DNA of 52,673 bases, taken from JAGLWP01 sp964444095 (GTDB lineage Archaea > Nanobdellota > Nanobdellia > Pacearchaeales > GW2011-AR1). The stretch is taken from the NCBI GenBank assembly GCA_964444095.1, contig CAYUEW010000001.1, positions 1 to 52,673 on the forward strand, read 5' to 3'. The notes below the pieces were generated by a model. It was not told where the DNA came from. It searched no databases and worked only from the letters and a program-made list of their open reading frames with translations. A program made the position numbers and the translations under genes. Below, piece by piece: positions 39,188 to 48,300 of this stretch. How positions within the stretch are numbered: position 1 is the first letter of the stretch; each line of letters opens with the position of its first letter.

Positions 39188-41647
39188 TTATTTTTTCTTT
39201 TTTATTCTAACTTTTCTTATTTTTGGACTTCTTACAGGGTGTTTTTTTCTTTTTATTTCTCTTTTTAATTCAAGTCTGTTTAGTTTCTTTTGCATTCTAC
39301 TAATGTGTGTATCGTGATTAAATTTAGGACGGTGAGGGTCGTTTCCAAATTGGATTTCTCCTCGGATATTTAAGGTTTTGAATAATATTATTGTAAAACC
39401 CACAATTGCTCCAATCAAAATTAAATCTCTGATTAAAGGATCTTGCATGAATGAGGTATTCAATGAAATTGGTTTTATGTTTTTGTAAATATATGCGATT
39501 AAGGCAATTCCTGCAGAAATTCCTATCAAGATAAATCCTGATTTGAATATTATTCTAAATGATTCTCTTAAATTTATTTTTGAAATTGTTTTTTGATGAG
39601 GAGCACATTTCTTTTTTTGTCTAAGAAATAGAATTAGTAAGACAATAATTCCAATAAGTGCAATTAGTTCTATACAAATAATAATTGGATTTGTTTCTGG
39701 ATTGAACGGATTTATTTTTTTGATTATGTCCTCTATTTTTTTCTTGATTTCATCAATTCCGCTTTCCTCTTCTTCATCCACTACTCCTCCTGTTATTCCT
39801 GCTGCAGAACCCCCCCCTTTAGGGGGACTTGTTGATGCGGTAAATGTATCATAGAAACTGTCTCTTCTGCTTCCGAGGTTATAATAATCTGCATGGCATT
39901 GTAAAACATAAGAAGTTCCATCTGTGAATGTTGAAGGGACTGCAAAGGCTCTGGTTATTGAAACAGCACTTTTCGTAATCATTTGATTAAAATTAACAGA
40001 ACTATATTGATATGTTCCATCGGAAATATAACAAGTGAAGTCTATTTCTTTTTGCATTGTTTGAGATTCTTCAACATAGGCTGTCAGGATACAATTCATA
40101 TCTGTTCCAATTGTTCCTGTTGAAGGGCAGGCCACATCTAAATGAAATGTTCCTGTTTTGTTTTCTATTCCTTCGAGGGCGAGGGCGCTTCTTAATTCTG
40201 TATCATAAAAATCAAAAGAGATGTTAAACCAATTTTGACTTAAATTTCTATCCCTTAACTCTAGTTCAATATATCCATCTTCTAAAAATTCTAATTCATA
40301 ATCTGTATGTTGAGTTAAGGTATCTGTTAAATTTTCTACAGTTATGTTTGATAAGATATTGCTTATTTCAAAAATATTTTTTATGTTGAATCCTTGTCCG
40401 AAACTTAATCTCACATCTATGTTGCCTATTCCTGTGCCATTGATATCTACGAAAGACGATAAATTCACGATTGAGTTAATCGTTGTATCGCTTGTCCATT
40501 GCCAATCTAATTCTATATTTATTTCATCTGAAGTAATATTGAAACTAGGGGAGGTTGTAAAATATCCTACAAGTTCTGTGTGAGAGTCGTCTAGCACCCA
40601 CACATTTGTTGAAGCATAACATTCTGATGTTTGTCCCATAAGATATTGTTCTTCTGGAATTGTGAATTTCCTACATTGCATTTGTGTGGTGTTTGTTGAA
40701 ATCCCTCTTATATCTGAGTCTTCTTCTGTATTGTATGCTATTAAAATCCTATCTAAATCAGCATTATTGTCTGTTCCCTTGCTACATCTGACTTGGTAAT
40801 TTATATGGAGAGGAATTCTATTTGAGTAGGCTACATTTGTTACATTTGCGCAAATAAAGATTTCTTTTTTTAATTCATAATTTGATTTACCTGTGACTGT
40901 ATTTACTTCAAGCCAGCTTGATGTTGTGAAGAAACCTTTTGCAAAACCAATTGAATCTACTACGGATATGCCATCTTCATCAATACATTCTGTTCCACTT
41001 GTGTCGCTTCCACAATAGCAAATAATTTTGTAAGCATAATCTGTGGCTTCATCAAATCTTGTAGGGTGCAGAATATCTGAAACTTTCACTTCCCCGTTAA
41101 CCATTCTGGTGTCGTGATACAATAACATTTTTGTTTCATCATTGCTCCAACCAGAAATTTTACAGAATCCTCCTGTAATCTTTTTTCCGTTTTCATCTTT
41201 TACTATCCCTTGCATTGAACCTACTAGTCCTAAGAATCCTCCTCCAAAAGTTGAGTTTGTTATTATGAGGGTGCTTGCAGCGAATCCAGTGGAGGTTACA
41301 TTTGCTGTAGCATTTTGAAGAACAGCAAGACCAGTACCGTTTAGAGAAACATTTAGGAAAATTCCATTTGGCCAAGTCGTTGGGATTGTAAAAGATTGGT
41401 AGAATAATTGGTTTTTTACTGCAGAAGTTGTTCCATAGTCTAACTCAAATTGATATCCTGAAGAATTTGTCCAATTCACATTGTAGGGGGTGTTTTTTTC
41501 ACCAGGTTCTGAACAAGACATTGCGGATGTTGCTGTTTCTCCTGCTAAATAATCTGTTTTATCTAATGTAATTGTACAAGAGGCGTAGACTAATGGTAAG
41601 AGGAATAAAATGAATATCGCAATTAAAGAAAAGTATTTGGCTTTCAT
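39188..41647 (-). CDS. Large secreted/membrane surface protein with C-terminal membrane bundle
   Basis: 819 residues. Signal peptide (KYFSLIAIFILFLLPLVYAS), then an ectodomain of about 600 residues with many N-glycosylation sequons, beta-rich Ig-like repeats and cysteines. A Gly/Glu-rich linker (about 615-635) follows, then three membrane helices in the last 200 residues and a very basic Arg/Lys tail ending VRIKKKK, which would face the cytoplasm. Family not recognised. Its ATG overlaps the stop of the HTH gene (ATGA), so it is under the same operator control. Confidence 0.65.
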   Translation of the reverse strand: MKAKYFSLIAIFILFLLPLVYASCTITLDKTDYLAGETATSAMSCSEPGEKNTPYNVNWTNSSGYQFELDYGTTSAVKNQLFYQSFTIPTTWPNGIFLNVSLNGTGLAVLQNATANVTSTGFAASTLIITNSTFGGGFLGLVGSMQGIVKDENGKKITGGFCKISGWSNDETKMLLYHDTRMVNGEVKVSDILHPTRFDEATDYAYKIICYCGSDTSGTECIDEDGISVVDSIGFAKGFFTTSSWLEVNTVTGKSNYELKKEIFICANVTNVAYSNRIPLHINYQVRCSKGTDNNADLDRILIAYNTEEDSDIRGISTNTTQMQCRKFTIPEEQYLMGQTSECYASTNVWVLDDSHTELVGYFTTSPSFNITSDEINIELDWQWTSDTTINSIVNLSSFVDINGTGIGNIDVRLSFGQGFNIKNIFEISNILSNITVENLTDTLTQHTDYELEFLEDGYIELELRDRNLSQNWFNISFDFYDTELRSALALEGIENKTGTFHLDVACPSTGTIGTDMNCILTAYVEESQTMQKEIDFTCYISDGTYQYSSVNFNQMITKSAVSITRAFAVPSTFTDGTSYVLQCHADYYNLGSRRDSFYDTFTASTSPPKGGGSAAGITGGVVDEEEESGIDEIKKKIEDIIKKINPFNPETNPIIICIELIALIGIIVLLILFLRQKKKCAPHQKTISKINLRESFRIIFKSGFILIGISAGIALIAYIYKNIKPISLNTSFMQDPLIRDLILIGAIVGFTIILFKTLNIRGEIQFGNDPHRPKFNHDTHISRMQKKLNRLELKREIKRKKHPVRSPKIRKVRIKKKK

Positions 41648-41841
41648 TGTTTGTCCTCCCAGAAATATATTTTTGCCATACCTACTTTTCTTATTTTAAC
41701 TTTTTCTGCTCCTTCTAAAAATGCGAAACAGTTAGAAATTGTTTGCCTCGATAAATTTAATTTTTTGGATAATTCAGAAATCGTGAACCCATTTGAATTT
41801 TTCTTTAATTCTTTTATGATTATTTCTCTGTTTTTATCCAT
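41644..41841 (-). CDS. Small winged-helix/HTH transcription regulator, likely autoregulatory
   Basis: 65 residues starting MDKNREIIIKELKKN. The HTH is clear: FTISELSKKLNLSRQTISNC, then a wing-like KVGMAKIYFWED. It is a MarR/HTH_24-type minimal regulator. A longer reading frame upstream runs through tRNA-Thr and is rejected. Two perfect palindromes with core CAATATTG flank its TATA box, suggesting it represses itself and the downstream surface protein gene (4-base overlap). Confidence 0.75.
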   Translation of the reverse strand: MDKNREIIIKELKKNSNGFTISELSKKLNLSRQTISNCFAFLEGAEKVKIRKVGMAKIYFWEDKQ

Positions 41842-41850
41842 TCTATTGTA

Positions 41851-41864
41851 AATCAATATTGATT
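41851..41864. promoter_or_regulatory. 14-bp perfect palindrome, operator site 1
   Basis: AATCAATATTGATT, ten bases before the HTH gene's start codon and covering the probable transcription start. Shares the CAATATTG core with site 2. Confidence 0.6.
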
Positions 41865-41875
41865 TCTTTATTAAA

Positions 41876-41887
41876 TACAATATTGTA
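41876..41887. promoter_or_regulatory. 12-bp perfect palindrome, operator site 2
   Basis: TACAATATTGTA on the upstream side of the TATA-like TTTAATAAA (minus strand, about 41867-41875). Centre-to-centre distance to site 1 is 24 bp. The pair brackets the promoter of the HTH/surface-protein operon. Confidence 0.6.
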
Positions 41888-41936
41888 AAGCAATAAATAG
41901 TATTTAAGAGTTTTGTTTTAGAAGATTGAGAAGAAA

Positions 41937-42008
41937 AGCCTGCGGAGAGATTTGAACTCCCGACCCTCTGCTTACAAGGCAGATGCTCTACCACTGAGCT
42001 ACACAGGC
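41937..42008 (-). tRNA. tRNA-Thr (anticodon TGT)
   Basis: Acceptor GCCTGTG pairs with CGCAGGC. Anticodon loop CTTGTAA gives TGT; T-loop TTCAAAT. Discriminator T is typical of archaeal tRNA-Thr. No CCA and no intron. A TTTAAA box (42033-42038) is 27.5 bp upstream. Confidence 0.93.
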
Positions 42009-42032
42009 ATAGAGTTATGAAGAATTAATTGC

Positions 42033-42038
42033 TTTAAA
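42033..42038 (-). promoter_or_regulatory. TATA box of tRNA-Thr
   Basis: Minus strand CTTTTAAAGC, TTTAAA centred at 42035.5, 27.5 bp from the tRNA 5' end at 42008. Lies between the eS1 stop and the tRNA. Confidence 0.5.
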
Positions 42039-42045
42039 AGATTTC

Positions 42046-42582
42046 TTATTCTTTGTTTTTAACTTGAAAGATTCTAATTTCACAAAGAGCAAGAGGATAA
42101 ATTTTCTTAAGTTTTAAACTCAAAATTTTTTGAATTCTATTCTTGATTATGTCGTTAAAGACTTCATCAGATTCTTTATCTTTTACATAATTTGTTAATT
42201 CTTCTTTAGCTTTGTCTCTCAAAGCTTTTTTCACAGCCCTTGAAACTCTTCTTCTTGTAACTAAGAAAGGTTTTATTTGTACTTGGACATTTTTACAAGG
42301 AGCAAAAAAAGAATCTTCTACATAATTAGTTCCTTTCCTTACCATTCTTTTTAGAAAGTATGGCATTAACATTACTTTCTGAGGATAAGCAACTGCCTTA
42401 TCCCCTTCAAGTTTTATTTTGGTGGTTAAAAGCATACTTTTTCCTCTTAAGAATCGTGTTAGATCATATTTGATGAATCTTCCTTCTAAGTCTTCAAGAG
42501 CATATGCTTGTGATTGAGTTACTTTCTCAATGATTGGAATTTCCACGTCAAAAAATTTCTTTTTTCGTTTTGCTTTTGCCAT
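42046..42582 (-). CDS. rps3ae: 30S ribosomal protein S3Ae/S1e (eS1)
   Basis: 178 residues. The N-terminus is basic (MAKAKRKKKFFDVEIPI). GRFIKYDLTRFLRGKS and the RKGTNYVEDSF and PFLVTRRRVSRAVKKALR segments are diagnostic of archaeal S3Ae. It follows eL42 after one base, so the two are cotranscribed ribosomal genes. Confidence 0.93.
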   Translation of the reverse strand: MAKAKRKKKFFDVEIPIIEKVTQSQAYALEDLEGRFIKYDLTRFLRGKSMLLTTKIKLEGDKAVAYPQKVMLMPYFLKRMVRKGTNYVEDSFFAPCKNVQVQIKPFLVTRRRVSRAVKKALRDKAKEELTNYVKDKESDEVFNDIIKNRIQKILSLKLKKIYPLALCEIRIFQVKNKE

Positions 42583-42583
42583 T

Positions 42584-42895
42584 TTATTCTTGTATTACTT
42601 TACCTGCCCTTTTACCTTTTTTCTGATATTTTGATTTGCCACATTCACTACAAATATACATGATATTTGTCTTCTTATTAGTCTTTACTTTTCTCTTGAA
42701 TTTGCTTACTGCTGGTTTAGAACCCCATTTCCCCTTATTTCCGATACCTATCCCGAGCCCTCTCCCTTTAGCTCTAGCGATGCTCCCTCTTGTTAAGGTT
42801 CCTCTCTTTGCTCCAGTAGACACTACCTTTATTTTTTGTTCTGTTCTTTTTTTACAATATGGACAAAATCTCTTTGTTGTCTTAGGAATTTTCAT
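42584..42895 (-). CDS. rpl44e: 50S ribosomal protein L44e (eL42)
   Basis: 103 residues. Starts MKIPKTTKRFCPYCKKRTEQK; zinc cysteines in CPYC and CSEC; the Gly/Lys-rich central loop (GNKGKWGSKPAVSKFKRKVK) matches eL42. In many archaea it is followed by eS27; here by eS1. TTTAAA is centred 26.5 bp before the ATG. Confidence 0.94.
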   Translation of the reverse strand: MKIPKTTKRFCPYCKKRTEQKIKVVSTGAKRGTLTRGSIARAKGRGLGIGIGNKGKWGSKPAVSKFKRKVKTNKKTNIMYICSECGKSKYQKKGKRAGKVIQE

Positions 42896-42935
42896 AATGG
42901 AAAAAGAGGATTTGGGTTTTTAAAGTTAATTAAAG

Positions 42936-43007
42936 TGGTCCTGCGCAGAATCGGACTGCGGTTACTTCCACGTCAAGGAAGCGTCTTAACCACTGGACTA
43001 CAGGACC
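42936..43007 (-). tRNA. tRNA-Val (anticodon GAC)
   Basis: Acceptor GGTCCTG/CAGGACC, anticodon loop TTGACGT (GAC), discriminator A, no CCA. The T-stem CGCAG/CTGCG encloses TCCGATT, so position 55 is C instead of the nearly universal T (pseudouridine). It shares a palindromic TATA box with the divergent 43060 gene. Confidence 0.9.
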
Positions 43008-43028
43008 GTGCATTTAGATGCGAAGAAA

Positions 43029-43038
43029 TATTTAAATA
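43029..43038. promoter_or_regulatory. Bidirectional palindromic TATA box (tRNA-Val / 65-residue gene)
   Basis: TATTTAAATA is its own reverse complement and is centred at 43033.5. That is exactly 26.5 bp from the tRNA-Val 5' end (43007, leftward) and 26.5 bp from the ATG at 43060 (rightward). Confidence 0.6.
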
Positions 43039-43059
43039 GTTTCTTTTGCAATTTTACTT

Positions 43060-43257
43060 ATGAGAAAAGGAGGAATGGTAATTGCGTTTGTGTATTTAAT
43101 TTTTGGGTTATATTTTATTAATTCTGCTCTTAATTTTATAACTTTACCTTCTTTAATAGGAAGTCTTGACAAATGGATAACTTTTGGGGGAGGATTGTTG
43201 ATTCTTCTTGGGGGATTTAGTTTTTGGAAAATACGTAGAGAAAAATTTAGATATTAA
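43060..43257 (+). CDS. Small two-helix membrane protein
   Basis: 65 residues with two hydrophobic helices (MVIAFVYLIFGLYFINSAL and WITFGGGLLILLGGFSFW) and basic ends (MRKGG; KIRREKFRY). Family not recognised. Its promoter is the TATA box shared with tRNA-Val, so the gene is a single transcription unit. Confidence 0.5.
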   Translation: MRKGGMVIAFVYLIFGLYFINSALNFITLPSLIGSLDKWITFGGGLLILLGGFSFWKIRREKFRY

Positions 43258-43278
43258 TATTGATTATTTTTTATTACT

Positions 43279-43295
43279 AACTTACTAAGTAAGTT
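43279..43295. promoter_or_regulatory. 17-bp inverted repeat before the 43340 operon
   Basis: AACTTACT-A-AGTAAGTT, eight-base perfect arms around one base. It lies about 20 bp upstream of a TTTATATA box (43310-43317) that is 26.5 bp from the ATG at 43340. Possible operator/activator site, or a transcription terminator of the upstream gene; the loop is too small for a good hairpin. Confidence 0.4.
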
Positions 43296-43339
43296 AATTA
43301 TTAAGAAGTTTTATATACTTAATTTTATTATACAGACTG

Positions 43340-43477
43340 ATGAAGAAATACTTGCTTCTTATAGAGGATGAGAAACTTTGGGGTAAATTTAAAGAAAGTA
43401 TAGAAAAAGATATTAATAGTGAAATTTTAAAATTGATAAAGGAGAAAGTAAATCCAGAGGTGACCAATGAAAAATAA
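43340..43477 (+). CDS. 45-residue protein leading the giant surface-protein operon
   Basis: Encodes a charged, helical peptide beginning MKKYLLLIEDEKLWGKFKES. The strand-like start followed by an amphipathic helix recalls small ribbon-helix-helix proteins, but this is weak. A TATA box is 26.5 bp upstream, and the stop overlaps the 611-residue gene's start by 11 bases. Those positions support real translation and coupling. Its role could be regulatory for the operon. Confidence 0.45.
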   Translation: MKKYLLLIEDEKLWGKFKESIEKDINSEILKLIKEKVNPEVTNEK

Positions 43478-45302
43478 ACGAGGACAAATTACAATTTTTA
43501 TTATTATCGCGATAGTTTTAGTGGCAGGAGTGGCTGTTTTTTTTGTATTTAGAGATAGTCTGGGATTTACAAAGATTCCTGCAAATATTGAACCAGCATA
43601 TAATTCTTTTTTAACTTGTTTAGAAGATGAAGCTAGTATTGGAGTAGAAGTTTTAGGAAGCCAGGGGGGCTATATTGAATTACCAGACTTTGAACCCGGC
43701 TCTGTTTACATGCCTTTTTCTTCTCAGCTTAATTTTATGGGAAGCCCAATTCCCTATTGGTATTATGTTTCTAGTAATGGTGGGGAAGAAGAACAAGTTC
43801 CGTCACAAACAGAAATGGAAAGGCAGTTGCAAATATTTGTTGAAGAAAGAATAAAGAATTGCAATTTAGAAAGATATTATGAAGAAGGTTTTGAAATAGA
43901 ATTTGGAGAGCCAGAAGCAAAAGTGGATATTTCAAATAAAAGGGTGGAGGTGAGATTAACAATGCAGGTAGAGATGAGAAAGAATGAAGACTCTGCTTTA
44001 ATTAAAACGCATAAAATTTCAGTGGATTCAAAATTAGGGAAGCTCTATAATTCTGCCAAAAAGATTTATGAGAAAGAACAAAAGAATTTGTTTTTGGAAA
44101 ATTATGCTGTGGATACATTAAGACTTTATGCTCCTGTTGACGGGGTAGAGATTACTTGTTCCCCTTTAATCTGGGATACAAATGAGATTTTTGATTCCTT
44201 AGAAGAAGCAATTGAAGTGAATACTTTTGCCTTAAGAACTGATGAAGATTTCCTTACGCAAGAGCAAGAGTATTTTGTTGTGGATGTGGATGTTGATGAA
44301 GAAGTGAGATTTATAACCTCAAATACTTGGCCTCATTCTTTTGAAGTGTTGCCTTCAGATGGAAATGTCCTCTTAGCAAATCCTGTTGGAAATCAGCCGG
44401 GTTTAGGAGCATTGGGTTTTTGTTATGTGCCATATCATTTTGTATATAATGTAAACTATCCTGTATTGGTTCAAGTATCTTCTGGAGAAGAACTTTTCCA
44501 ATTCCCTTTTGCAGTAGTAATTCAAGGTAACAAACCAAGAGAATCATTAAATGCTGCTGCAAGTACGGTTGATATTGAATTATGTAAATATAAGAATACA
44601 CCAGTTTCGGTGAAGGTTTATGATGCTTTTATGAATCCCATTGAAGCAGAAATTTCTTACAAATGTTTTGGAGAAAAATGTAATATGGGAACTACAGATG
44701 AAGGGGTATTAAACACAGAATTTCCTCAATGTGTTAATGGATATGTGATTGCTAGAGCAGAAGGGTTTAATAATAAGAAACAAATTTTATCGACGACAAA
44801 TGCAGGAAGTGTGAGTTTAATGATGGATAAACTTTATGAGACGGACATTAATTTAAAATTAGATGGAAGTAATTATGATAAAGAAGCAATAATTTATTTT
44901 ATATCTGCAGATGAAACAAAAACTGTTGTTTACCCCGAGCAAAATTCTGTAGAATTAGTAGAAGGGCAATATGAAGTTCAAGTTTATATTTTTGATAATT
45001 CAGAAATAAAATTACCTGAGACAAATTATGAAGAGTGTGTTGAGGCAAGTAGGTCTGGAATTGGGGGTTTATTTGGTATGACAGAACAAAATTGTTTTGA
45101 TGTGTCTATTCCTGCACAAGTTATTTCTAATGCTCTTATAGGAGGAGGGAAGCAAGAACAGTATATTTTAGAATCTGAATTGCAAGAATCTAATTCAATA
45201 GAAATTCTTGCAGAGAGTTTAACAGCTCCTAAAACATTAGATGATTTACAAAATAATTATCTTTTATTTGAAGATAAAAAATTAGATATATATTTCACAT
45301 GA
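43467..45302 (+). CDS. Large prepilin-like surface protein
   Basis: 611 residues. MKNKRG|QITIFIIIAIVL carries the class III KRGQ cleavage motif and one hydrophobic helix; the remainder is predicted extracellular. Beta-rich domains occupy the middle and end, with cysteine pairs such as CKYKN, CFGEKC and CVEAS. No enzymatic motif is recognised. It overlaps the 2096-residue gene (ATGA), so the two are made together; the prepilin helix could integrate it into the same pilus-like fibre as the 12-18 kb locus. Inference from signal type. Confidence 0.65.
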   Translation: MKNKRGQITIFIIIAIVLVAGVAVFFVFRDSLGFTKIPANIEPAYNSFLTCLEDEASIGVEVLGSQGGYIELPDFEPGSVYMPFSSQLNFMGSPIPYWYYVSSNGGEEEQVPSQTEMERQLQIFVEERIKNCNLERYYEEGFEIEFGEPEAKVDISNKRVEVRLTMQVEMRKNEDSALIKTHKISVDSKLGKLYNSAKKIYEKEQKNLFLENYAVDTLRLYAPVDGVEITCSPLIWDTNEIFDSLEEAIEVNTFALRTDEDFLTQEQEYFVVDVDVDEEVRFITSNTWPHSFEVLPSDGNVLLANPVGNQPGLGALGFCYVPYHFVYNVNYPVLVQVSSGEELFQFPFAVVIQGNKPRESLNAAASTVDIELCKYKNTPVSVKVYDAFMNPIEAEISYKCFGEKCNMGTTDEGVLNTEFPQCVNGYVIARAEGFNNKKQILSTTNAGSVSLMMDKLYETDINLKLDGSNYDKEAIIYFISADETKTVVYPEQNSVELVEGQYEVQVYIFDNSEIKLPETNYEECVEASRSGIGGLFGMTEQNCFDVSIPAQVISNALIGGGKQEQYILESELQESNSIEILAESLTAPKTLDDLQNNYLLFEDKKLDIYFT

Positions 45303-48300
45303 AACAAAAAAGAATGATAAAATTGAGTATTGTTTTCTTATTCTTACTTTTAGTACTACCCCTTGTCTCTTCTGCTACTCGTTCAAATCCCCAATATACA
45401 CAATATATGGGGCAAGGAGAATCTTCTAATGATTCTGTATGTCGAGAAGGACAGGACTTTCTTATTCAAATTGCTCCGTTTGGTTGCACTCCTGCCGTGG
45501 TGAGAAGTGATTTGTTGGAAGAACAGAATGTTCCTGTTTTTTGTCAATTGAGTGCTACAAAAGTTAATCCATTAATAGATGTTGAAGCAATTGATAGCAT
45601 ATCTTTTTCAGGGGAATATCCTCTAGAAGTAGAAGGACTTGCATTTCACCCTGCGCAAGCAGCACTTGGGTTAGAAGGAAATTTGAATAGTCCTGTATTA
45701 AATAATATTGGTTATGTAGTTATTGTTTTAAAAAAGCAAGCAAATTCTTCTGCAATGCCTGAGTATGTTTCGGGGAATCTTACAGCTAAGGTAAAATATG
45801 ATGTACAGAGCACCCTTGGTATAGGAAAAGCAAATTTTTATTTACCCGAATTAACAGACGCTGATTGGGAAAAGAGCCAATATCAATATAGTTTTTGGGA
45901 AGGCAAAGGAACAGTAAGAGCAGAAAATATAGATGAAAATAAAGTTTCTCTCTCAATTTATTCAAAAGGGAATAAGGTTTCTAGTGTTACTCTTAATGAA
46001 GGTGGAGAATCTGAAAAGATTTATCTTCCTGGTTTTGATTGTTTAGCAAGTTTGCAAGTTAAACTTAATGGCTTGGAAAATCCTAGTACCCGAGCACTTC
46101 TTCGAGTGAATGCAGATGTGGTAGAGGTTGCAGATGGAGAGAAATTTTTAGAGAATAAATGTCAAGTTACTAGTTTAAAAAAACAAGGATTGACACAAAA
46201 TGTGAAAATAAAATGTATAGAAGATGAGGGAGTAAATAGTTTTAATTTAATTATTAGTCCGAGGGTTAATTTGAGTATTGATGGTGTTGAAAATGAATTT
46301 GGTTTAGGAGATTCTCTTTATGATATTGATGAGGGAAAAAAATCTGTTTACTTGGCGTATATTGGAGCTAAGGGAGATTCACAGGATGTAAATAATTTAT
46401 TTGTTTTTCTTATGTCTAGTCCAGAACATAAAGAAAGATTAAGTGAAAGTGAATTAGCCAGATATAATTTTCTTGTAGGAGATTTGTTAGAAAAGAATTC
46501 TGGTTGGGATGGAGCAATTGATGAAGGTTCTAACCTTGTAAAAAAGATTCCAGGGATTTTGCCCTTGCTCGCTAATTTTGTTATACGAGGAGAAGAGTTT
46601 CATTGGGTTAATTATGGTGGTGTTGGAAGGGGATTTGCTGATTTAGTGATTGTTAACGGATTTGTTAATCCTCAAGATAAAATTTTAAGTGGAGACCCCA
46701 AAAAATATTATGGTTTAGCAACAGCAGATTATGAAACAATTGCAGAAAGTTTTTCTGGAGAGAGATACACACCTAAGATAGCTATTCCGCTTGATGAAGA
46801 AGCATTATATAAGAAGATTCTTTTTTCTTGGAGTTTGCAGCAGAAAGCAACTGTTTTGGAATTATGTGGTGAATTTAAGAATTTGTATTCTAATTCAGAT
46901 AAAGAATTAGAGAAATATTGTGATGATGAATATAAACTTTCAAATCAAGAAACAGCTTCAGTATATGTTACTATAAATGGGAATGTAAAAGAAATTATTT
47001 TTGATGGAATCTATGAGCCAAGTGCGCAAGAATATGGTGCGAAAATTTTTGTTAGCAATACTCTCCCAGCTTATGATGGAGAAAAAGATTTAAGAAAGAA
47101 TCAAGAAGTTTATGTTTCTGCTACTGAATCAATTATATTAAAAGAACTTGAAGAAGATTATGCGATTTTTGACGTTAGTAAAATTAATTATGAGAACATT
47201 AAAGAGATTACTTATAATCCTAAAAACTTGAAAATAGAATTAGGAGATTATGCAGTTATTGGTGAGAATAATTATAAGATAAATTTGGAAGGTATAAATC
47301 TTAAGAAATTTGCAAAGGTTTCTATTTCTCCTGGTTTTGAAGATTCAGGAACAACTGCAGATTTTGGTTTTAATATTGGAATTGAACAACGTGCAATTGA
47401 ATTATCCCCTGAAGTGATAGCAGGAAAAATTGAAAATTTAGATTCGGAGCTTGGGACATGGCAGAATATTTCTGATGGGCTTGAAACAGTTGTTAAGGGA
47501 TTGAAAGTCGCATGTATTGCAACAGGAGCTGCCTTGACGATTAAAAATCTTTTAGCAAATGCCGGAGGAGAAGGAATTGCTCGAAATTATGTTATGCGTG
47601 GTGCAGGAGGCTGGTATGAAAGGTGTGCAGATATGGTTGGGAGTGGAACTTATATTTCTCAAGAACAATGTTTAATTAAAAAAGCAGTTAATATTGATGC
47701 AGATGTTAGCACTCTTTCTGGTTTGATAAGTAAGCAGAATGAGAAGATACAAGAAATAGAAAAGGCGACGGTGAAAACAGAAACATTTGGTAATACTGTT
47801 GTAGATACTAAAGAGTTCATGATAGACTATTCTGAACAGGTTATTTCTTCCTTGGATAGCGAACAACTTGGAGAATTAGATCCATATAATACTGGAAAAA
47901 CAATTAACATGGAAGATATGAAAATAAGTTTATCTATTGGTGGCTGGGAAGAGGGAAATTATAATAAGGAACAATTAAGAGAAATTGAACTTTATTCAAA
48001 TGTTTTAAAAGAAGATTCAGGTGCGACAGATGAATTAAGAAGCATTGCAGAAAAAGAACTTTATTCTACTCTCTTGGATGTTCAAACGACTGCAGGAAGC
48101 TTTGTGGAAAGAACGACTATTGCGGGCACATTAGGGATTGATCCAGGAAAAATCGGTCTTTATGAGACTAAGGATACAAAGAAAATTAAGTATGAAGAAG
48201 TTACTTATGGGGATATAGCAGGAGAAGTGCCAATAGGCGGTTTAAATCCAGAGACACCAATTCAAGTAATACAATATGAAGGAGGAACATATGTGGTTGT

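Noticed and set aside
41842..41994. N-terminal extension of the HTH gene reaching into tRNA-Thr
   Set aside because: The extra 51 codons translate the tRNA and its flank; the internal ATG at 41841 gives a normal HTH protein right after the operator.
42836..43039. 67-residue plus-strand frame across eL42 start and tRNA-Val
   Set aside because: Overlaps two real genes on the other strand, no promoter.
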